From: UBA9410 sp963933065
Lineage (GTDB): Bacteria > Actinomycetota > Acidimicrobiia > Acidimicrobiales > MedAcidi-G1
Direction: 5' to 3'
Assembly: GCA_963933065.1 (NCBI GenBank)
Contig: CAWVUB010000093.1
Coordinates: forward strand, 1-9,405
Length of the DNA: 9,405 nucleotides
Below are positions 1 to 7,422 of the stretch, one piece after another. The notes below the pieces were generated by a model. That model ran no database searches. It worked only from the letters and a program-made list of their open reading frames with translations, and had not been told where the DNA came from. Every line of letters begins with the position of its first letter. The stretch's first letter is position 1. The position numbers were made by a program, and so were the translations under genes.

Positions 1-1
1 A

Positions 2-1099
2 GGAATGGAGCTCGGTGCTCCCACGCTTGTAGAAACGGTGACCAGGAACTTCGGTGTCCCTATTCACAATTTCGTGGTAATTGACTTTCTTGGTTTCGAG
101 GCGGTTGTGGAAGAAATCGGTGGGGTTTCTATCTGGTTTCCCTATCCGACTCGGGACGTGGGGTCAGGCCTATACATCGCCGAGTCGGGTTGTGCTGAAC
201 TGGGAGGTCAAGCGTCGCTGGCCTTTGTGCGGAGTCGCAAGTTGGAACTATTCGTAGATGGACGTTGGCAGCGGGTCGGGGTGTGGAACGATCTTGAGCG
301 CAACCAGCGTCAGCAGGACTTCTTGACCTTAGCTCTCGAACGAGTTGTCGACATCGGTGCGCGTTCCATCATTGTTCGAGATGATCTAATAGAGGCTGCT
401 GCCCAGTCGGTTGTGCTTGATGATCGCCTAACGCTGCGAACGCTGTTGAGCCTAGGTAACGCTTTCGCCGGTTTCGACCCAACGGACCTGAGTCGACACT
501 CGCTTCCGGTTTATGACGACACGGTGGGATCGGCATCGGTACTGCGGCTCCGGGATGGTGCCCGTCGGATATTTGACGTCTTTCGGGGAATTACCCTGCG
601 CCCTGAGGACGTGCCCGTCGTAGTGGTTGATGGGCGTGGTCTGGTTGAGGAGTCGGTGCCTGCCCATACGCAACTGGTGCTCAAGGGATTTCCAGTTGAC
701 GCTGAATCAGGGATACCAGTGGCGGTGACCACTATCCGGGCTCACCGAGAGCAGTTTGCCGCAGCCGTTTTGGTGGCGCAGATGGTTACGCCAACACCGC
801 AGTTTATTTTCGTCGACGATTCAAACTTTGGCGATCGGTTGGAGCTGACTCTTGGCAGTGACTTTGCCTCGTTTCTACTGGTACCCCGGGACCTCAATGA
901 AGTCGATGCCCTTGCCCGGGCGGCTCTTCCAACTAGGGGTGGTGAAAGCCAAGAGGAGACTTCGGCGACAGGGTTGATGAAGGGCGGTCTTTCCAGTTGG
1001 GCGGCTGATGCTTTGCCCATCCGGTCCGAAACTCTGGTTCCGACTGAGGTGCCATCCACGGTTGACGGCCGTCGACCTGATGGTTCCTCGTGTCCCTGA
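2..1099 (+). CDS. LytR-CpsA-Psr (LCP) family protein with LytR_C domain, 5' partial
   Basis: LCP enzymes transfer a glycan from an undecaprenyl-phosphate carrier onto peptidoglycan or another wall acceptor outside the membrane. Only the C-terminal part lies in the window: the N-terminal membrane anchor and first half of the LCP domain are missing. The first Met (base 5) sits inside the conserved stretch preceding GVPIHNFVVIDFLGF, so it is very unlikely to be the true start. Counting from that Met, LCP hallmarks are FVRSRK (about residues 74-79) and DLERNQRQQDF (96-106), whose arginines bind the lipid pyrophosphate in this family. Residues about 205-290 (VVVVDGRG to LGSDFASF) fit the LytR_C domain that follows LCP in many actinobacteria. 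The last ~55 residues are a Ser/Thr/Gly-rich tail of no recognised domain. Its stop lies 16 bases before a glycosyltransferase, consistent with an envelope-glycan operon. The family call is firm; the exact wall substrate is unknown. Confidence 0.9.
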   Translation, partial: GMELGAPTLVETVTRNFGVPIHNFVVIDFLGFEAVVEEIGGVSIWFPYPTRDVGSGLYIAESGCAELGGQASLAFVRSRKLELFVDGRWQRVGVWNDLERNQRQQDFLTLALERVVDIGARSIIVRDDLIEAAAQSVVLDDRLTLRTLLSLGNAFAGFDPTDLSRHSLPVYDDTVGSASVLRLRDGARRIFDVFRGITLRPEDVPVVVVDGRGLVEESVPAHTQLVLKGFPVDAESGIPVAVTTIRAHREQFAAAVLVAQMVTPTPQFIFVDDSNFGDRLELTLGSDFASFLLVPRDLNEVDALARAALPTRGGESQEETSATGLMKGGLSSWAADALPIRSETLVPTEVPSTVDGRRPDGSSCP

Positions 1100-1101
1100 C
1101 C

Positions 1102-1107
1102 GAAGGG
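1102..1107 (+). promoter_or_regulatory. Ribosome binding site for the first glycosyltransferase
   Basis: GAAGGG lies 8 bases before the GTG at 1116 and after the stop of the LCP gene. It favours this GTG over the in-frame ATG codons at 1008 and 1080, which would overlap the LCP gene and lack a comparable purine-rich site. Confidence 0.55.
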
Positions 1108-1115
1108 TCGCTGTC

Positions 1116-2234
1116 GTGAGGACCCTCCGGGTGGCCTTCTTGTTGGAGCAGGCATGGCATCGGGTTCCTGGTGGTACTGCAGTGGCTGCCATTGAGTCGG
1201 CTAGAGCTCTATCTACGCGAGTCGATGTTGACTTGGTAGGCCTGACTGCTCACCACCAAGTTGGCGAGGTTCCTGCGACTTTCGTTGAACTTGATGGAGA
1301 AGCGATTCTGCGGTCGGTAAGCTCGCGATTGCCCCGCCCAATTCTCTACGAAGCATGGCACCGGGTACATCGGCCGCGAGTCGACCGGATGGCTGGGTGG
1401 CCAGATGTGGTGCATGCTTCAGGCGGTGCGGTACCGGCAACTAAGGCTCCGCTGGTGGCCACAATCCACGATTTGGCGTGGCGACGTCATCCTGAAACTG
1501 CAACTCGCCGAGGCCGCCGGGTGTTCGAGGGTTGGTTATCTGATTCTCGACGAGCTGATCGGGTTGTTTGCCCGTCGGAAACAACCCGATTTGATTTAAT
1601 GGCTGCCGGTTTTAATGATGACCAGATTCGAGTTGTGCCTCTTGGGGTGACGTTGAGTGATGTTGAACCGGGTTCAACAAGCCGACTCCGAGCCAGATAT
1701 GGCTTGGCGGAGCCGTTTGTCTTGTGGATGGGCACGCTTGAACCGCGTAAGAACTTGGACCGGCTAGTGGCTGCCATGTCCGCATCGAAGAGGTTGGCTG
1801 ACGTGCCACTGGTGCTGGTTGGACCCGAAGGGTGGCGGACCGACGTCGCTCGGACTGTGGCATCTCTCAAAGATCGGGCAGTTGTTGTCGGGCCGGTAGG
1901 TGAAGCAGAGAAGCGTGCTTGGCTTGAGGCCGCTGATGTCTTTTGTTTTCCCAGTTTGTATGAGGGGTTTGGTCTGCCGGTACTGGAGGCCATGGCCTGT
2001 GGGACTCCAGTGGTTACCTCAAAAGGAACGGCCGTCGAAGAGTTCCTCGGCGATGGTGGCTTGTTGGTGGATCCGACCGATGTGGGGTCAATTGCTGAGT
2101 CGCTTGCTGCTGTGCTCGATGACAATGAATTGGCTACTCGGTTGGGCTCGGCCGGCCGAGCTCGGTCTCTTGCCTACTCATGGTCCAAGACGGCAGACAG
2201 CCTCGTCGCGGTCTATCAGGAACTCTTGTCATGA
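1116..2234 (+). CDS. GT4-family glycosyltransferase (GT-B fold)
   Basis: Retaining glycosyltransferase that transfers a sugar from a nucleotide-sugar donor, probably at the cytoplasmic face of the membrane during assembly of a lipid-linked glycan. With GTG at 1116 as start the protein has 372 residues, usual for the family. The N-terminus RTLRVAFLLEQAW and the early PGGTAVAAIE stretch are the acceptor-domain start. TIHDLAW and the CPSETTRFDL segment lie mid-protein. The donor domain opens with MGTLEPRKNLDRL (Lys212) and carries the GT4 EX7E motif as Glu283 and Glu291 in YEGFGLPVLEAMACGTPVV. It overlaps the next gene by ATGA, implying translational coupling. The layout resembles mannosyl- or rhamnosyltransferases of GT4, but donor and acceptor cannot be read from sequence. 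In-frame ATG codons at 1080 or 1008 are alternative starts. Confidence 0.9.
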   Translation: MRTLRVAFLLEQAWHRVPGGTAVAAIESARALSTRVDVDLVGLTAHHQVGEVPATFVELDGEAILRSVSSRLPRPILYEAWHRVHRPRVDRMAGWPDVVHASGGAVPATKAPLVATIHDLAWRRHPETATRRGRRVFEGWLSDSRRADRVVCPSETTRFDLMAAGFNDDQIRVVPLGVTLSDVEPGSTSRLRARYGLAEPFVLWMGTLEPRKNLDRLVAAMSASKRLADVPLVLVGPEGWRTDVARTVASLKDRAVVVGPVGEAEKRAWLEAADVFCFPSLYEGFGLPVLEAMACGTPVVTSKGTAVEEFLGDGGLLVDPTDVGSIAESLAAVLDDNELATRLGSAGRARSLAYSWSKTADSLVAVYQELLS

Positions 2235-3376
2235 ATAATCTAAAGGTAAGAGGAGCGCCTTCTTATCGGATCGCTGTCGATCTGCTGTGGCTGGCCCCTG
2301 ATGATGTCGGAGGAAGCGAAGAGTATGCGGTTCGAACTCTCTTAGCCTTTGCTCGTCACGGTCCCGTAGATCTTCGACCGGTGGTGTACTTGACTAGCGA
2401 AGCGGCCGATGCCCACCCCGACCTAGGACGCTTACTGGATCTCGAGGTCTGTCGGGTCAACAATCTGCGGCGCGGCTCTCGACTGTTGGCCGAGTCGACC
2501 TGGCTGGCGCAGCGGATTCAGCGGTTGGATGCCGTCCACCACTTTGGAGGCAGGATTCCGATCAGGACAGGGACCCCGGTAGCGGTCACAATCCATGACC
2601 TCCAGCCCCTTGACCACCCGGAGCACTTTTCTCTACTTAAGCGGGCCTATCTGGGTCGAGCTCTGCCTCAATCGATTCGCCGGGCTGATTTAGTGGTCGC
2701 TGTCTCGGGTGCTGTTGCTCGTCAGATTGTCAACCGGTTCGGGGTTCCGAGTGATCGGGTAGTTGTCGTTTCGTCTGGCGTATCGAACAACCACTGTGCT
2801 TCCAATCCAACTGATCCGCCAACCGTGCTCTTTCCTGCGATTACCCACCCTCACAAACGTCACTTACTGCTCGTTGAGGCGTTCCACATACTGGCTGACC
2901 GGCACCCCACGGTTCGCTTGGTTCTCACTGGCGGTGCTGGTCGGGCCGAGGCGGAAGTCGGTAAGGCTGTTGCTGCCGGGCCCCATGGTGACCGAATCGA
3001 GCGGACTGGCCGAATCTCGGCTGACGCCCTGTCTGCCCGTCTGTCGGCTGCTTCGGTGCTGGCGTTCCCGTCGGCCTATGAGGGTTTTGGCATTCCGGTC
3101 GTGGAGGCTATGGCTGCTGGTGTACCGGCTCTGGTAGCCGGTGGTACTCCAGCGGCTGATCTGGTGGGCACGGAATCAGTAATAGCCACTGCTGCTGGCC
3201 CGGATGAGTGGGCCGCCCATTTGGAACGGCTCCTGGTAGACCCAAAGCATCGGCAGTTACTCATTGATGAGGGTTTGACCATTGCCAAGGATCACACCTG
3301 GGAGTTGTCGGCCGCCGCCTTAGAGCAGGCGTGGCGTCTCCTTTTAGCGACTAAACAATCTGGACAGAAGGTTTGA
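2231..3376 (+). CDS. GT4-family glycosyltransferase (GT-B fold), second copy
   Basis: Second GT4 retaining glycosyltransferase of 381 residues, expected to add another sugar to the same cytoplasmic glycan intermediate. The chosen ATG overlaps the upstream stop (ATGA at 2231-2234) and has AGGAA 8 bases before it (2218-2222). The acceptor domain starts at YRIAVDLLWLAPDDVGGSEEY, with a glycine-rich loop. It contains VTIHDLQPLDHPEHF and RADLVVAVSGAVARQIV, both also found in similar form in the upstream enzyme. The C-terminal domain opens with a PAITHPHKRH segment and has the EX7E pair Glu284 and Glu292 in YEGFGIPVVEAMAAGVPAL. The resemblance in architecture to the preceding gene suggests an old duplication with divergence, not a recent copy. 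Donor specificity is not predictable here. Confidence 0.9.
   Translation: MNNLKVRGAPSYRIAVDLLWLAPDDVGGSEEYAVRTLLAFARHGPVDLRPVVYLTSEAADAHPDLGRLLDLEVCRVNNLRRGSRLLAESTWLAQRIQRLDAVHHFGGRIPIRTGTPVAVTIHDLQPLDHPEHFSLLKRAYLGRALPQSIRRADLVVAVSGAVARQIVNRFGVPSDRVVVVSSGVSNNHCASNPTDPPTVLFPAITHPHKRHLLLVEAFHILADRHPTVRLVLTGGAGRAEAEVGKAVAAGPHGDRIERTGRISADALSARLSAASVLAFPSAYEGFGIPVVEAMAAGVPALVAGGTPAADLVGTESVIATAAGPDEWAAHLERLLVDPKHRQLLIDEGLTIAKDHTWELSAAALEQAWRLLLATKQSGQKV
3366..3371 (+). promoter_or_regulatory. Ribosome binding site for the third glycosyltransferase
   Basis: AGAAGG is 7 bases before the ATG at 3379. It supports that ATG over the in-frame TTG two codons upstream (3373), which would overlap the previous stop. 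Confidence 0.6.
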
Positions 3377-3378
3377 GA

Positions 3379-4608
3379 ATGCGACTGTTGGTCCTCACGC
3401 CCCATCTGCTTCCTGACTTGGCACCCACCGGGGAAGTGGTTTCGGCGATCGTTGATGGTCTGGGCAGAGCGGGTCACGACGTTCATGTAGTGACATCCCT
3501 GCCTTGGTACCGCAACCACCGAATTGAAGATGAGTGGCGTCGGTGCCTCGCTCGACGGGGCCGTCATGGATCAGCCACGGTCACCCGCCTTTATCCGTTT
3601 CCTTCCGATAAGGAGAATCTGGTAGCCCGGGCTCTGGGGTTCGTTGGTCTTACTGGGCTGGCCACGGTGGCTGGACTAGTCACCCGGGGCCCCTTCGACG
3701 GGGTGATCGCTGTCTCGCCACCTCTGACTTTTGGGGCGGCCGGGTGGCTGCTGGCCCGCCGGCACCGGTGTCCGTTGGTATTCAACGTGCAGGATGTATT
3801 TCCTGATGTGGCCATCGAGTTGGGTGCAGTTCGGTCGTCGTGGGCGGGTTGGTTTTTTCGATGGATGGAACGAGCGACCTACTGCAAGGCCAATGCAGTC
3901 ACTGTTTTATCCGATGACCTAGCTGCCAACGTAACGGCGAAGGTTGCTGATTCAAGAAGGCAGCCCGTCGTGCGTGTGGTCCCCAACTTTGTGGACGTGG
4001 ACTTGATCCAACCATCGAATCGAATGACTAACTACCGGGTTGAGCACGGCTTGGGTGACCGAACAGTGGTCATGTACGCCGGGAATCTGGGTCATTCTCA
4101 GTCGTTGGATCTAATCGTGGCTGCCGCAGATCGTCATCAGAAGCGCCACGACATCGTCTATGTTGTGAATGGTGGAGGCGTCAGGGCCGATGATCTCCGG
4201 AAAGCCGCCGAGCAGCGGACCAATATGGCTGTAATCGATTACCAGCCCCGGGAACGGGTTGCTGAGGTGCTGGCTAGCGCCGACATTCACCTAGTGCCGC
4301 TGCGTGCTGGCCTAGGTATGTCAAGTGTCCCGTCTAAGACCTATGCGATTCTGGCCGCTGGTCGACCTTTGGTAAGTTCTGTCGACGAAGGATCTGAGGT
4401 GGCTCGGGTCGTCCTCGAAGCGGAAGCTGGCCTGGCTGTCCCCCCAGATGATGTGGACGCTCTCGTTGATGCTGTGGAGTCACTGGCTGATGATCCGCAA
4501 CGTTGTGCGCAAATGGGTGACGCAGGGCGCCGGTGGGCTGAGGCGTGGCTCTCCTCGGATCAGATAGCTGCCGTGTATGTGGATCTGGTCGCCGAACTGT
4601 CCTGTTAA
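3379..4608 (+). CDS. WbuB/WcaI-like glycosyltransferase (GT4 type)
   Basis: GT-B glycosyltransferase of 409 residues resembling the WbuB/WcaI branch, whose members add deoxy- or amino-sugars during O-antigen or colanic acid synthesis. Signature segments are MRLLVLTPHLLPDLAPTGEV at the N-terminus, FNVQDVFPDVAIELG at residues 135-149, LSDDLAANV, the donor-domain opener YAGNLGHSQSLD (Gly235-Gly238), and SSVPSKTYAILAAGRP at 315-330. The last block replaces the classical EX7E segment seen in the two upstream enzymes, as is usual for this branch. The gene begins 2 bases after the previous stop, so it is very probably co-translated. It ends the first gene block: the following 79 bases hold no gene, and no convincing terminator or promoter was seen there, only a TATTTAAT stretch at 4621-4628. 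The exact sugar donor is unknown. Confidence 0.87.
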   Translation: MRLLVLTPHLLPDLAPTGEVVSAIVDGLGRAGHDVHVVTSLPWYRNHRIEDEWRRCLARRGRHGSATVTRLYPFPSDKENLVARALGFVGLTGLATVAGLVTRGPFDGVIAVSPPLTFGAAGWLLARRHRCPLVFNVQDVFPDVAIELGAVRSSWAGWFFRWMERATYCKANAVTVLSDDLAANVTAKVADSRRQPVVRVVPNFVDVDLIQPSNRMTNYRVEHGLGDRTVVMYAGNLGHSQSLDLIVAAADRHQKRHDIVYVVNGGGVRADDLRKAAEQRTNMAVIDYQPRERVAEVLASADIHLVPLRAGLGMSSVPSKTYAILAAGRPLVSSVDEGSEVARVVLEAEAGLAVPPDDVDALVDAVESLADDPQRCAQMGDAGRRWAEAWLSSDQIAAVYVDLVAELSC

Positions 4609-4687
4609 GCCCATCTTGGTTATTTAATCCGAGGGTGGGAATCTGGAATCGATGATCCGGTAAGGGTGTCCGGTAGCCTCAGCGGCC

Positions 4688-5374
4688 ATGGCACGTGGAG
4701 ATTCAGCTAGCAAGGTGGCGCGTGCTGCCCGGGCGGGAGCCTCCGGCGGCACTGGCGAGCGGCGGAAGGCGGGGTTTCCCGCGATGGTGGCTCTTGTAAT
4801 CGTCTTGGGGGCCTTGCTGGTCTTCTGGGCGCGAACCGACCGGGAGGCGACCTCGGCCCCCAGAGTCGGCGATCACTGGCACTCTGCCTACGACGTCTAT
4901 GTCTGTGACACCTTTCGTTCCAAGATTGTTCTGGAGACAGATCCCAACGGCATTCATTCTCATGGTGATGGCCTAATTCACGTCCACCCATTCAACAAAC
5001 TCGCCTCGGGTCGAGATGCCACTCTTGGAGAGTTTTTCGCTGCATTCGGTGGCGCTATCGATGATGATTCATTCTTGCTCGACACCGGAGAAATGGTTGT
5101 CGAAGGCTTTGACTGTGGTGGAGAACCAGCCGTTCTGAAGGTAGCCAGATTTGACGCTGACGATTTGGGTCGTGAACCTGAGATCCTGACGGAGAATCTG
5201 AATGGTGTCCGTTTCCTAAAGAACCGCGAGGCATTTACCCTCGCCATGGTGCCCGAGTCGGTCGACCCGCCAGCCCCCCGGCCCGAGCGCCTCTCTTTTC
5301 TAGACACCGTGGATCCTGAACGCCTGCAGTCGGATACTCCGACACTGGCTACCACCACGACCGCTGCGGGCTAG
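4688..5374 (+). CDS. Conserved-looking hypothetical membrane-anchored protein with HxH and HSHGDGLIHVHPF motifs
   Basis: I do not recognise a named family. The 228-residue protein has a basic N-terminus (residues 1-29, rich in Lys/Arg/Ala/Gly), one hydrophobic helix at about 32-48 (AMVALVIVLGALLVFWA), then a soluble region predicted to face outward as a signal anchor. Just past the membrane it carries GDHWHSAYDVYVCDTF (61-76) and GIHSHGDGLIHVHPF (88-102). Six closely placed histidines (63, 65, 90, 92, 98, 100) could bind a metal. Only two cysteines lie outside the membrane (73 and 143), so a disulfide is possible. ATLGEFFAAFGG (111-122) follows. The end is Pro/Thr-rich with a TTTTAAG-like tail. 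No strong ribosome site precedes the ATG. It sits 11 bases before the nucleotidyltransferase gene, so it may be transcribed with it. A role in envelope glycan metabolism is only guilt by association. Similar proteins may exist in Acidimicrobiia, but I cannot confirm that here. Confidence 0.82.
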   Translation: MARGDSASKVARAARAGASGGTGERRKAGFPAMVALVIVLGALLVFWARTDREATSAPRVGDHWHSAYDVYVCDTFRSKIVLETDPNGIHSHGDGLIHVHPFNKLASGRDATLGEFFAAFGGAIDDDSFLLDTGEMVVEGFDCGGEPAVLKVARFDADDLGREPEILTENLNGVRFLKNREAFTLAMVPESVDPPAPRPERLSFLDTVDPERLQSDTPTLATTTTAAG

Positions 5375-5385
5375 CCGGCCTGGCG

Positions 5386-6387
5386 ATGCAGGCCATCGTT
5401 CTTGTTGGGGGACTGGGGACCCGACTTCGTCCACTGACTGCGAATACGCCAAAGCAGATGTTGCCGGTGGTTCACCGGCCCATGATCGAACACGTAGTGG
5501 ACCAATTGGCAGACCACGGAGTTACTCGACTGGTGTTGTCAGTTGGTTTTCGTCCTGAGTCCTTTCTTGAAGCTTACCCAGATGGCAAGTGTGCTGGAAT
5601 ACCGCTCCACTATGCGGTTGAGCCCGACCCGTTAGATACTGCTGGCGCCATACGGTTTGCGGCTAATGATGCAGAGATTGATGACACTTTTCTTGTGTTG
5701 AATGGCGATGTCCTAACAGACCTAGATATATCAGCCCTGTTGAAAAGTCATCAGGCATCAGGCGCGTTGGGAACGATCGCCTTAACTGAAGTTGATGATC
5801 CATCAAGGTATGGCGTGGTCTCGCTGGATGTCGATGGCCGAGTGCTGGGTTTTGTTGAGAAACCTCACCGGGACGAAGCTCCATCGCGCTGGGTCAATGC
5901 TGGCACTTACATTCTTGAACCGGGTGTCTTGAAGCGCATAGCGGTCGATCGTAGGGTGTCCATCGAACGGGAGGTCTTTCCCGCAATGGCTGACGAGGGA
6001 AGTCTTCGCGCTCTGTGCTCAGATGCCTACTGGCTAGATGCAGGAACCCCGGAGACCTACTTGCGGGCCCAGATAGACCTAATCGATGGTTCCCGTGGCC
6101 GGCTGGACCCGATAGCGGCAACTGCCGTTGTGGCCGATGATGCGACGGTTAAAAATTCTGTGATCATGGGAGGGGCTGTCATAGGGTCGGGAGCACAGGT
6201 GTGTGATGCTCTTCTCATGGAGGGTGCTGTGGTTGAGTCTGGTGCGGTGGTGACCAATTCAGTGGTCGGGCCTAGTTCACGCGTGGGCATTGGGGCGTCG
6301 GTTGCCGAGTTGAGTTTGATCGCTGGCGGACAGTCAGTGGCAGCTGGTGCCGTAGTTGTCGGAGCACGCATTCCTGACGAGGGCTGA
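5386..6387 (+). CDS. manC: Sugar-1-phosphate nucleotidyltransferase, probable mannose-1-phosphate guanylyltransferase
   Basis: Cytoplasmic enzyme joining a sugar 1-phosphate and an NTP to give an NDP-sugar; here probably GDP-mannose, donor for mannosylation and substrate of the Gmd encoded at the right edge. The GT-A domain starts with the nucleotide loop GGLGTRLRPLT (residues 8-18) and the TPK lysine at 23. Metal-binding NGDV is at 106-109, FVEKP at 156-160, VNAGTY around 170-175 and WLDAGTPETY at 216-225. VSIEREVFPA closely matches what I recall of the mycobacterial enzyme Rv3264c. Residues from about 240 to 333 form hexapeptide-like repeats (left-handed beta-helix). Its 333-residue length is normal. 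There is no clear ribosome site before the ATG, 11 bases after the previous stop. galE follows after 3 bases. A glucose- or other hexose-1-phosphate specificity cannot be excluded, so the symbol is provisional. Confidence 0.82.
   Translation: MQAIVLVGGLGTRLRPLTANTPKQMLPVVHRPMIEHVVDQLADHGVTRLVLSVGFRPESFLEAYPDGKCAGIPLHYAVEPDPLDTAGAIRFAANDAEIDDTFLVLNGDVLTDLDISALLKSHQASGALGTIALTEVDDPSRYGVVSLDVDGRVLGFVEKPHRDEAPSRWVNAGTYILEPGVLKRIAVDRRVSIEREVFPAMADEGSLRALCSDAYWLDAGTPETYLRAQIDLIDGSRGRLDPIAATAVVADDATVKNSVIMGGAVIGSGAQVCDALLMEGAVVESGAVVTNSVVGPSSRVGIGASVAELSLIAGGQSVAAGAVVVGARIPDEG
6379..6383 (+). promoter_or_regulatory. Ribosome binding site for galE
   Basis: GAGGG inside the last codons of the nucleotidyltransferase gene lies 7 bases before the ATG at 6391. 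It favours this ATG over the TTG immediately upstream, which directly abuts the previous stop. Confidence 0.5.
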
Positions 6388-6390
6388 TTG

Positions 6391-7401
6391 ATGACGGTGC
6401 TAGTCACCGGTGGCGCCGGGTATATAGGCAGCCATACCGTCGTAGCGCTTCAGGAGGCTGGGCATCGCGTCGTTATTTTCGACGACCTTTCAAATTCGTC
6501 AGAGCGAGCTGTGGATGCCGTCCGGGCGCTGGTTGGTTCTCATGTGGAGTTTGTGCGGGGTGACGCTGCCGATGCGGACGTAGTTTCACGGACTATCACT
6601 GAGTACGGCGTTGACGCGATAGTGCACTTTGCTGCGTTCAAGTCCGTATCGGAATCCATGGAACGTCCGATGGACTATTTCGCAAACAACATGGGTTCGC
6701 TGTTTGGCGTGGTTAAGGCGATGGAGTTTACTGGGACCCGGAAGCTAATTTTTTCATCTTCGTGCGCTGTCTATGGAGAGCCAGGTGACGTGCCAGTTAC
6801 CGAGGCGTCGGCGACTGGGGCGGCCAGCCCTTATGGTTGGACGAAGTTGCATGGTGAACAGTTCCTCAAGCAGATGGCGGCTGCTGGTGAACTCGATGTC
6901 ATGCTCCTGCGCTACTTCAATCCAGTGGGAGCCCACCCTTCGGGGACGATGGGGGAAGATTCGAGTGGGGTGTCCAGCAACCTCGTACCGTTGCTGATGC
7001 AGGTGGCCTTAGGGCGTCATGACCACCTCCGGGTGTACGGCAGTGACTACAACACGCCAGATGGTTCACCGGTACGTGACTACCTCCACGTGGTGGATCT
7101 TGCAGAGGGGCACGTGGCTGCATTAGATGCACTCAGTTCAAACCCAGGATGCACGACGTTGAATATCGGTACAGGATGCGGGTATTCGGTGCTGCAGGTG
7201 GTGGCGGCTGCCGAAGAGGTGCTCCAATGCCGCATTTCACTTAAGTTGGTGGATCGCCGGCCGGGTGACGTAGCTTGCATCTGGGCTCAAACTGACCTCG
7301 CTGCAGATGTACTGGGTTGGACAGCCACGAGAGATCTCGCCCAGATGCTGGAGGATCACTGGCGTTGGCAGAAGGCCTATCCTGCTGGATTTGGTGGCTA
7401 A
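6391..7401 (+). CDS. galE: UDP-glucose 4-epimerase (extended SDR)
   Basis: NAD-dependent cytoplasmic epimerase that interconverts UDP-glucose and UDP-galactose, and possibly the N-acetylhexosamine pair, supplying galactose-type donors for the glycan. The 336-residue length matches the family. The Rossmann loop is VTGGAGYIGSH (Gly7, Gly10, Gly13). The SSS block at 122-124 contains the expected catalytic serine, and Tyr148/Lys152 form the YxxxK pair in SPYGWTKLHGEQ. RYFNPVGAHPSG and the SPVRDYLHVVDLAEGH segment are classic GalE blocks. The residue aligned with the substrate-gating Tyr299 of the E. coli enzyme appears to be Ile297, before Trp298. The gene lies 3 bases after the nucleotidyltransferase stop and ends with tandem stops (TAA TAG). 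A related UDP-GlcNAc or uronate epimerase is a lesser alternative. Confidence 0.93.
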   Translation: MTVLVTGGAGYIGSHTVVALQEAGHRVVIFDDLSNSSERAVDAVRALVGSHVEFVRGDAADADVVSRTITEYGVDAIVHFAAFKSVSESMERPMDYFANNMGSLFGVVKAMEFTGTRKLIFSSSCAVYGEPGDVPVTEASATGAASPYGWTKLHGEQFLKQMAAAGELDVMLLRYFNPVGAHPSGTMGEDSSGVSSNLVPLLMQVALGRHDHLRVYGSDYNTPDGSPVRDYLHVVDLAEGHVAALDALSSNPGCTTLNIGTGCGYSVLQVVAAAEEVLQCRISLKLVDRRPGDVACIWAQTDLAADVLGWTATRDLAQMLEDHWRWQKAYPAGFGG

Positions 7402-7422
7402 TAGAGGTCTCGACGCCCTCTA
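7402..7422 (+). terminator. Inverted repeat after galE, possible weak terminator
   Basis: TAGAGG (7402-7407) and CCTCTA (7417-7422) are perfect reverse complements around a 9-base loop, directly after the galE stop and before the converging cofE end. The stem is short and no T-run follows on either strand, so intrinsic termination would be weak. Confidence 0.3.

Noticed and set aside
742..1192. Several overlapping minus-strand open frames across the LCP/glycosyltransferase junction
   Set aside because: They are Arg/Pro/Ser-rich, mutually overlapping and antisense to supported genes, with no conserved motifs.
1487..2125. Long open frame on the minus strand (212 codons) within the first glycosyltransferase
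   Set aside because: It is antisense to a gene with clear GT4 motifs. Its Ser/Thr/Arg/Pro-rich composition is typical of a shadow frame in GC-rich DNA.
4656..4675. Direct repeat TCCGGTA (4656-4662 and 4669-4675) before the His-rich protein gene
   Set aside because: Two 7-base copies 13 bases apart could be an operator, but this is within chance expectation and there is no regulator gene nearby.
4609..4687. Possible promoter in the 79-base gap, with TATTTAAT at 4621-4628 as a -10-like stretch
   Set aside because: No convincing -35 element is found at the right spacing and the stretch is close to the upstream stop. A promoter is plausible from the gap alone but not supported by the sequence.
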